A DNA stretch of 64,000 nt, from assembly GCF_020360975.1 (NCBI RefSeq), contig NW_025408681.1, positions 1,674,001 to 1,738,000 of the forward strand. Direction: 5' to 3'. Shown here one piece after another: positions 57,346 to 64,000 of this stretch. A model generated the notes under the pieces. That model made no database searches. It was not told the origin of the DNA and saw nothing but the letters and a program-made list of their open reading frames with translations. The translations under genes and the position numbers were made by a program. Position 1 is the stretch's first letter; each line of letters starts with the position of its first letter. The DNA comes from Hirsutella rhossiliensis. Its lineage: Eukaryota > Ascomycota > Sordariomycetes > Hypocreales > Ophiocordycipitaceae.

Positions 57346-58449
57346 TATGGCAGAAGTGTGCTTGGCCTCCTCCCAAGAGTACTGCCAGGAAAGAAGAGGG
57401 AATGAAGGGAAAAGTCCAGCGCACGAGGTGGCCTTGGAGGGTCCTCGAAGCTTCTCCGGGGGTATCTGTGGTGCGGAGTTGGTGGAAAGAAAGGATGGAG
57501 TTGGGAGAAAGAAACGGCGCGTGGGATTCTTTTAAGAAGGCCGCCTTGTTAAGCCGTCGCGAGAAAAAGTCAAGGTGTCCAGAAAGTACCAAAAAGGCCA
57601 GATTTCACGTCTAGGTTCCCTCGACGCCACAAGGGCCCCCCTTTGGGTGCCTGGCCCCACGTGACGGCGATCTCGCGGCGGCGCACTGTGCCCCTGTCCA
57701 TGCGTTCGCCCAGGCGCTATTCCCCCCTTGGCCGCATGGCGCCTGCTAGCACGCAGTTGATGCCAGATTCTCGACCCTTGGTCGGTATGCCAAAGCATAG
57801 CCCGTGTTTCTCATGGCCGATGAAAGGGACAACAGCGCCCTTTGTCTATGGCCGCCCTCGGTATCAATCTTTGGTAAAGAGGGCGTACCTCATCGAGTAG
57901 CCTCGGGTCCATCCCGCAGTCGTGACTTTAACCAGCTCTATCCCGTTGCTGTCCCCGATATTGCAGTTGGTCGAGTCTCAAGCTATATAAGCTTTTCTCC
58001 TAACCATGCGCAAGGCAGGGACATTTAAACTTCTTTGGATAGAGGCAAGGCAGCCGATGCCACCGTGTCGGATCCAGCGGCCAGCGCATGACATGGAACA
58101 ACTGGCCTTTTCTCGTGAATCGCTCGGCGATACCCCTTGCTCGCATAAACCATTTTCAAGCCGCCAATATTTCCTCATCTATGCTAGGCTTTGAAACCTC
58201 TGGTAACCCTACGTATGTACATGCGCTTGAATTGTCTCACAACCGTTGTAACGGGTTCTTCGTCGCCTCTCATGGGCAGAGTTCGGCTCCGTGGGTACCT
58301 GGAGAATATTCTGGCATTCTCTTGCAGCTTCCACCACCAACCTAGCCCCTGCTCTGCCGGACAAGCGGACCCATGCAGGACATGCCGGAGAAATTTCCAA
58401 CCCAGTTGGCAAGCCACGCTACGAAGCCACATCAAACGCCTAGACTTAT
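57346..58449. promoter_or_regulatory. BiP promoter region
   Basis: 1.1 kb between the BiP start and the hbs1 stop, both on the minus strand. It contains the CACGTGACG-type site at 57657-57667 and a CT/GA-rich leader next to BiP. It probably also holds the hbs1 3' UTR near 58400. Confidence 0.45.
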
Positions 58450-61065
58450 CTACTCGAGCAAGCCGGCCGCAATCGTCTCTCCTCCGCTCCGTATCACCAC
58501 TCTGTGCCCGGCTTCCAGGGCCACTTTGCCATTCAGTCGTATCAGCATCCGAGCGACCCCCCCTGGCTGGACCACCTTGGGCTTCTTCTTGATAACCTCA
58601 CCCGTCGTCTTGTCGAGAATTGCCGAAATTGACTGAATCTGACCCGGTGCATGAAGCCGGCCTCGGTGCAGGTCCACCGGCATCGGCATCACGTGGTCAA
58701 ACGCCATTGCCTTCATCGTGAACGTGTCTCCGCACTTGATGGGGTCCTTGGCGTCGCAGACAATATCGCCTACTCGTATGTGAATTGGGTCGATGTTGCT
58801 CAGCGCAATGCTGACGCTCTGTCCCGCCACAGCCCAGTCCTGCGCGTCCGTGTCCACCATGATCGATTTGATGTATGCCGATTCTCCGCTGGGCTGCAAT
58901 ATGACGCTGTCGCCAACCTGAACGGTGCCCGAGTCGATACGCCCGGCCAGCGTCGTCGTCCCCTGTTGGGACCGAAACACCTCAGAAATGGGCATCCTAA
59001 ACGCTTTCCTCAGTGCCCGCGTCGACGATGGTCCTGTGGCTTCCAGGGCTTCCATCAGAGTGGAGCCCTTGTACCATGACGCGGCCGCACTCCCAATCTT
59101 GCCAGCAATGTTGTCGCCGTTCAGACCCGAGATGGGGATGAAGCTGACGTGCTTGCCCTGAAACCCGAGGCCCGTCAGGAACCCGCTGACTTGCTCCGAG
59201 ATCTCGTCAAAGCGTTCTTTGGACCATCCGACCATGTCGAGCTTGTTGACTGCGACGATAAGCCGTTGCACTCCCAAGCTTCGCAACAGCAACACGTGCT
59301 CTCGTGTCTGCCCCGTAAGTCCCCTCTCGAACGCACCCGTATTGGCGTCGACAACCAGAATGGCCAGGTCGGCCTGGCTGGCGCCGGCAATCATGTTTGG
59401 AACGAAATCCCGATGTCCCGGGGCATCCAGAATCGTAAACTTTGTCGTCGGAGTCTCAAAATGGTTGGTCGCAATGTCAATCGTCACCCCCCGGTCCCGC
59501 TCCTCACTTCCTTGATCCATCACCCAAGCCAGAGCAAAGGACTGCTTACCAGCCTTTTCGGCCTGCCGCCGGTACTTATCGACGGTTCGCTGTTCGATGA
59601 ATTTGAGTTCCAAGAGTAGGCGCCCCATGAGCGTGCTCTTCCCCGCATCAACGTGGCCTATCGACGATCATCAGAAACGATCAGCTTCTTGAGATGGATA
59701 TGCTGCTTACCGACAACAACAAAACTCGTGCTCTTCTTGACTTGGCTACTTTCAAACTCCTTGATGACATCGAGGCCCTTGCTTTTGGGTGGGGGCGCAT
59801 CGTTGACCTTGAGGCCAGAGACGCCATTTGACAGTTCGGTCTGCTTCTTGGCGTCCTCGGCAGGTGTCTTCTTGACAGCTTTCGGAGCCGCTGCAGTCTT
59901 CTTTCCCGCTGGAGCCAACATTAGAATTAGCTCATCATTTGGTCCATGCAAACTTCGAACCTTTCGCCTGAGCCGCGAGCACAATGTCATCTGGACTTGG
60001 CTCTGAGAAAGCTGTGGCGAGGAAGGCGGGGGAGGTCGCATATGGCATTGCGAAAGAGTCGGGCCTATTTGCTTGCCGGCATTCCGGCGCAGAACCAAGG
60101 AGCGTCCGGGCGAAGGCGGATGGAACAGAGCTGGAGGCGATAATCACCACTTGGTCATCGTCGGCAGAGGGGAAGGGGGAGGTTGGCTTCGCGGCGCCTT
60201 CTCCCCCGACGTGTTCCTTGGACGTGCTGATGCCCTTTCTCGGCTCTCCATGCTCTTTTTGATGCCGCGGAGAGCCATCGGAAGAAGTGAAGTCGCGCAG
60301 CACCGGCTGAAGGGCCTGATTCTCCGAGCTCTTTTGTCTTTTGGCCGGACTCGGGGAGGCAGCATTACTGTGTTTGTTGGTATGGTCCGACAGAGATAGT
60401 CGTTTCATGCCATTTTCCGCCTGTGAAGTTTTCTCTTGCTCCTTTTTCTCATCCGTCTTCTTCTTTCTCGCAGCCGCGAGGGCCTGAAGCTTGGAAATCT
60501 TGGCGGGGCCCTCGCCACCTCCCAGCAGCCCGCCTCGAGGCTGCAGAGGCGGAACTAGAGTGGCTAATCGGTCCCGGGGTACGTTCAGCCAGGGCATGTC
60601 GTCGAATGTCCCCGTTGGAGAAGAGCATCTTGATTTTCGGAAGAAACTGCCCGAGAGGTAAGGGCGTCCAAGGATTTTATCCCCCTGTTGCCGCATTGCG
60701 CTCCGCACCAGACGTCCTTGATCTGCTCCGGCGGCCCTCACAAACAAGCCGAGTTTATCAGAAAAGAAGAAGTCACCTGACTTACCCTCTGGGGTTTTCT
60801 TTGCCGACTGTTTTGGCGTAGGGGTGATGAAAGTCCTTTTCAAGTAGCCGACGGATTTTTCGACATCGTAGTAGTAATGCCACAGCGCTTCTTGTATCTG
60901 GGTGACGGTGACCTTGCTGGCGACGTTTCCAAGGGCCTTTTGTACTTCAGCCGTGCCCTTGCTCATGGATGCCCTATCCTCGGGGCTGAGCTCTTCATCT
61001 CCGTCTTCATAGCCATCATGCTGGTCGGCCAGGTCGTCGTCGTCATAGAGGTCTGCCGGAGACAT
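58450..61065 (-). CDS. hbs1: Hbs1, eRF3/EF-1alpha-like ribosome-rescue GTPase
   Basis: Exons 61065-60786, 60722-59961, 59908-59711 and 59657-58450 give 815 residues. The N-terminus carries the HBS1 domain: DDDDLADQHDGYEDGDEELS, then TQIQEALWHYYYDVEKSVGYL. A DMPWLNVP motif and a basic Gln/Lys linker follow. The GTPase domain has GHVDAGKST (P-loop, rebuilt across the last intron), RGVTIDIA, DAPGHRDF and NKLDM, then two beta-barrel domains ending AAGLLE. With Dom34 it splits ribosomes stalled in no-go and non-stop decay. The acceptor of intron 1 is the least certain border; GGAGCAG at 60723 is one of two that keep frame and gives a normal 63 bp intron. The DMPWLNVP frame is certain. Divergent to CCT5. 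Confidence 0.92.
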
Positions 61066-61714
61066 TGTCAACAGCGAGGTCGAGATGTCTCCGAGTATCC
61101 GTGGAGCCGGGAGGGCTGTAAGCTGGAACTTTGAAAAAGGGAGCTTGAATGATTCGTTCGTGTAGGGGCTTGCGGCGGCGGGCAGGATATATTTGAGTTA
61201 CGAGGGCGGTGTAGGTGTTTTGGGCGTTGTTGATGTCGGCGGCTGAACGAAGCTGGAGAGGGAGTGCCGGAGCCTCGAACGGGGCATATGCAACAACGAA
61301 ACGGGGGCTGGATCGGTGTCAGGCGCAGCAGCAGAAGGAACCGAGGTCCTGTCGCGAGACGTTCGTTGTACGGTAACAGCCAGACGTTTCGATTGAGTGA
61401 CCACGAGGGATGACGGCAAGTCTCACGTAGGAGGGGCACAAGGTCGAGTGTCGGTGGCACCAGTGGTGGGCAAGGCGGGGCACCAGGTAACCTAGGGAGC
61501 TTTGGCTGGGCAGCAAGTCGCGGAATTTTCATTTCCCCGCGTTCCGCCTGCCTGCATTGTGACGATCCGGAATAACCAAAAAATTCGGCCACGACAAGAA
61601 AACGTCCTAGCTACAGCCCACGCCGCAGCACACTGGGCACCCTGTTCCCGTCGTCTCTTCCGCTTCCTTGTCTCGATCCGGTAGCGACGGCTCTGCGGGC
61701 AATCCACAGTCAAT
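61066..61714. promoter_or_regulatory. Divergent hbs1/cct5 promoter
   Basis: 649 bp between two translation/protein-folding genes pointing apart. No repeats or distinct elements were recognised. Confidence 0.45.
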
Positions 61715-63600
61715 ATGGCGCTCAGTAAGTACGGCCACGCTTCCAAGATGGTCGAGTGATGCTAACAAGCGGCAGACCTGGATGTCTCCAACGGTAAACG
61801 CCCCACGATGGCCGCCGAGGCCTAGACTCATCGCTGACATGAGAATGGCCACAGCGACGATGATGAAGGATGAGCAAGGCCGTCCTTTCATTGTCGTCAG
61901 AGAGTATGCCCACCTCTGTGCATCTCGAGACCAGCGAAGCTAATGTCCATACAGTCAGGGGAAAAAGAAGCGACAATTCGGCAACGAAGCTGTCAAGTCT
62001 CACATTCTCGCCGCTCGGACAGTCGCCAACCTCGTCAAATCCTCACTCGGTCCCCGAGGCCTCGACAAGATCCTCATCTCCCCCGATGGCGACATCACCG
62101 TGACCAACGACGGAGCGACCATCATGCAACAGATGGAGATTAGCAACCACGTCGCCAAACTGCTTGTCGAGCTGTCAAAGTCCCAGGACGACGAGATTGG
62201 CGACGGCACCACTGGTGTCGTCGTCCTGGCCGGCGCCATGTTGGAGCAAGCGGCCGACTTGATCGACAAGGGCATCCACCCCATCCGAATCGCAGACGGT
62301 TACGATCAGGCTTGCGACATTGCCATTGCAGAATTGGACAGGATCTCCGACACCATCGACTTCACGAAGGATGAAAAGTCCAACCTAGTCAAGGTCGCAC
62401 GAACTAGCCTGGGCAGCAAGATCGTCTCCAAGGCCCACGACCAATTCGCAAACATCGCTGTCGACGCCGTCCTGTCTGTGGCCGACTTGGAGCGAAAGGA
62501 CGTTGATTTTGAGCTGATCAAGGTGGACGGCAAAGTCGGCGGGGCTCTGGAAGATACACTTCTCGTCCAAGGCGTCATTGTGGACAAGGACTTTTCCCAT
62601 CCGCAGATGCCATCGGAAATCCGAGACGCCAAGATTGCCATTCTCACGTGTGCGTTCGAGCCGCCCAAGCCCAAGACGAAACACCATCTCGATATCACGA
62701 GCGTCGAGGAGTTTAAGAAACTGCAAAACTACGAGAGGGAGAAGTTTATCGAGATGATTCAGCAAATCAAGGACACTGGCGCCAACCTGGCCATTTGCCA
62801 GTGGGGCTTTGACGACGAGGCCAACCATCTCTTGCTCCAGAACAAGCTCCCGGCTGTGCGGTGGGTTGGCGGGCCCGAGATTGAGCTGATAGCGATCGCG
62901 ACGAATGGCCGGATAGTGCCGCGTTTCGAGGATTTGAAGACGGAGAAGCTCGGCAAGGCTGGCGTTGTGCGGGAAATGACGTTTGGCACTACGAGGGAGA
63001 AGATGCTGGTCATCGAGGAATGCGCCAATACACGCGCCGTGACGGTATTTGTCCGCGGAAGCAACAAGATGGTTGGTGGCCGCTCTCCCCTGCTTTCCAA
63101 GCAATCCGCGCCCCTTATTCTGACCCTGAGCACTTCAGATCATCGACGAGGCTAAGAGATCGCTGCACGACGCCCTGTGTGTCGTGCGGAACTTGGTTCG
63201 CGACAACCGAGTAGTCTACGGCGGCGGTGCGGCTGAGATTGCGTGCTCGCTTGCCGTCGAAGACGCCGCGGTCAAGACGCCTGGCCTGGAGCAGTACGCT
63301 ATGCGTGCCTTTTCCGAGGCGCTGGATGCTGTGCCAATGGCTCTGGCCGAGAACAGTGGCCTCAACTCCATCGCAACGCTGGCCGAGGTGAAGAGCCAAC
63401 AGGTCAAGGCAGGGCCGAGCGGCCGGGGCAAGCTCGGCGTTGACTGCATGGGTCGGGGCAACAACGATATGAAGTCGGCTTTCGTCATCGACCCGCTGAT
63501 TGGCAAGAAGCAACAACTGCAGCTGGCGACGCAACTCTGCCGCATGGTGTTGAAGGTGAACAATGTCATTGTATCTGGTGTGGATGACAATGACTTTTAG
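61715..63600 (+). CDS. cct5: Chaperonin TRiC/CCT subunit epsilon
   Basis: Five exons (61715-61724, 61776-61793, 61855-61903, 61955-63071, 63139-63600) encode 551 residues, the normal CCT5 length. The first three exons are tiny (10, 18 and 49 nt) and together encode the start: [20 protein letters not shown] then FIVVRDQGKK. Group II chaperonin motifs follow: [43 protein letters not shown] and, after the last splice, [37 protein letters not shown] folds actin, tubulin and many WD40 proteins in the cytosol. Each microexon junction keeps the frame (phases 1, 1, 2), and each intron has a branch-like CTAAC or CTGAC. The epsilon assignment comes from the N-terminal [16 protein letters not shown] segment and overall pattern. 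Confidence 0.94.
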
Positions 63601-64000
63601 AGGGCCAGGAGACGGCGAGGATAGATGGGGATTATACCAAAAACATGCGAGAGGGAATAGAAGCTGCGTGTATCCCGTGCTCGAGCTCCAGCGCGAAGCT
63701 CGTTTCCAACACAGAACCAGAGCACACACGTCCGTTCGGTGGCGTACTGCGGCGAAGCTGACGAGACTTGGAGCTCGGTTTATCTCGTCGAATGGCCAGT
63801 CTGCTTAGCGCAAGCCACGGTAAATACCGGTGAATAGAAGACAGGATCAAGGCCGCCTTATTGCTGCTCACTGTGGCATCGTCCGGTTCATGATGACAGG
63901 TCCGATTTAAACCGCGCCGAGTTGCGCCGGGCCGTGCGGACTCGCATGCGTCTCGACTTGAAACTTGCATCATATCTGAGTATCTTATTCGGGTGAAGTG
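63601..64000. other. Right edge, 3' of cct5
   Basis: 400 bp with no recognised gene; the cct5 3' UTR is expected here. Confidence 0.5.

Noticed and set aside
1..64000. tRNA, rRNA or CRISPR features
   Set aside because: I looked for tRNA T-loop patterns and regularly spaced repeats by eye on both strands and found none convincing; a tRNAscan run would be decisive.

Overview
This window comes from the nuclear genome of a filamentous ascomycete, most likely a Sordariomycete and probably Hypocreales. The evidence is short introns (mostly 50-120 bp) with fungal donor, branch and acceptor signals, GC-rich third positions, CT-rich leaders, CCTA/GGTA microsatellites in spacers, and gene content such as the beta-propeller carboxymuconate cyclase, Kch1-type and Erg27-type proteins. 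No bacterial operon, tRNA, rRNA or CRISPR was seen. Gene names rest on motif recognition from the translated sequence; no database search was run. Exon borders were set by hand from GT/AG signals and reading-frame continuity.

Layout, left to right: 1-1350 (-) a Ste20/PAK kinase cut off by the window edge; a 4.5 kb divergent spacer; 5870-9863 (+) Scp160/vigilin; 10499-12117 (+) Erg27; 12461-14069 (-) an MFS transporter; a 4 kb spacer holding a ~440 bp AT-rich foldback element (14570-15008); 18059-18845 (-) Qcr6; 19527-20345 (-) a WBP2-like GRAM protein; a 3.5 kb spacer; 23819-24675 (+) an RraA-like aldolase; 25149-27596 (-) a formin-type GBD/FH3 protein without FH2; 28881-30143 (-) an intradiol dioxygenase and 31209-32442 (+) a carboxymuconate cyclase, divergently transcribed; 32764-34696 (-) a CNNM/Mam3 protein; 35696-37393 (-) phosphoglycerate dehydrogenase; 38631-39844 (-) glyoxalase I; 40618-42672 (+) an unrecognised nuclear-type protein; 43144-43923 (-) a roadblock/LC7-like protein; a 3.3 kb spacer; 47244-48883 (+) a Kch1-like membrane protein; 49573-51007 (-) a DUF2461 protein; 52446-53457 (+) a kynurenine formamidase-like hydrolase in lower-GC surroundings; 53560-54671 (-) unresolved coding-like ORFs; 55117-57345 (-) BiP/Kar2; 58450-61065 (-) Hbs1; 61715-63600 (+) CCT5.

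Most genes are conserved housekeeping genes: signalling, translation and ribosome rescue, ER and cytosolic chaperones, sterol and serine synthesis, respiration, methylglyoxal detoxification. The clearest functional pairing is the intradiol ring-cleavage dioxygenase and the carboxymuconate lactonizing enzyme, which fit ortho cleavage of plant-derived aromatics and share a 1.07 kb divergent promoter. That promoter carries a fourfold tandem repeat, each copy with a TATAAA box facing the dioxygenase. This repeat, the foldback element, the FH2-less formin-like protein, a dispersed GTACTGTACAGTAC-like motif in the spacers, and a candidate GC-AG intron are the most interesting features. I did not find a convincing wholly new multi-gene system.
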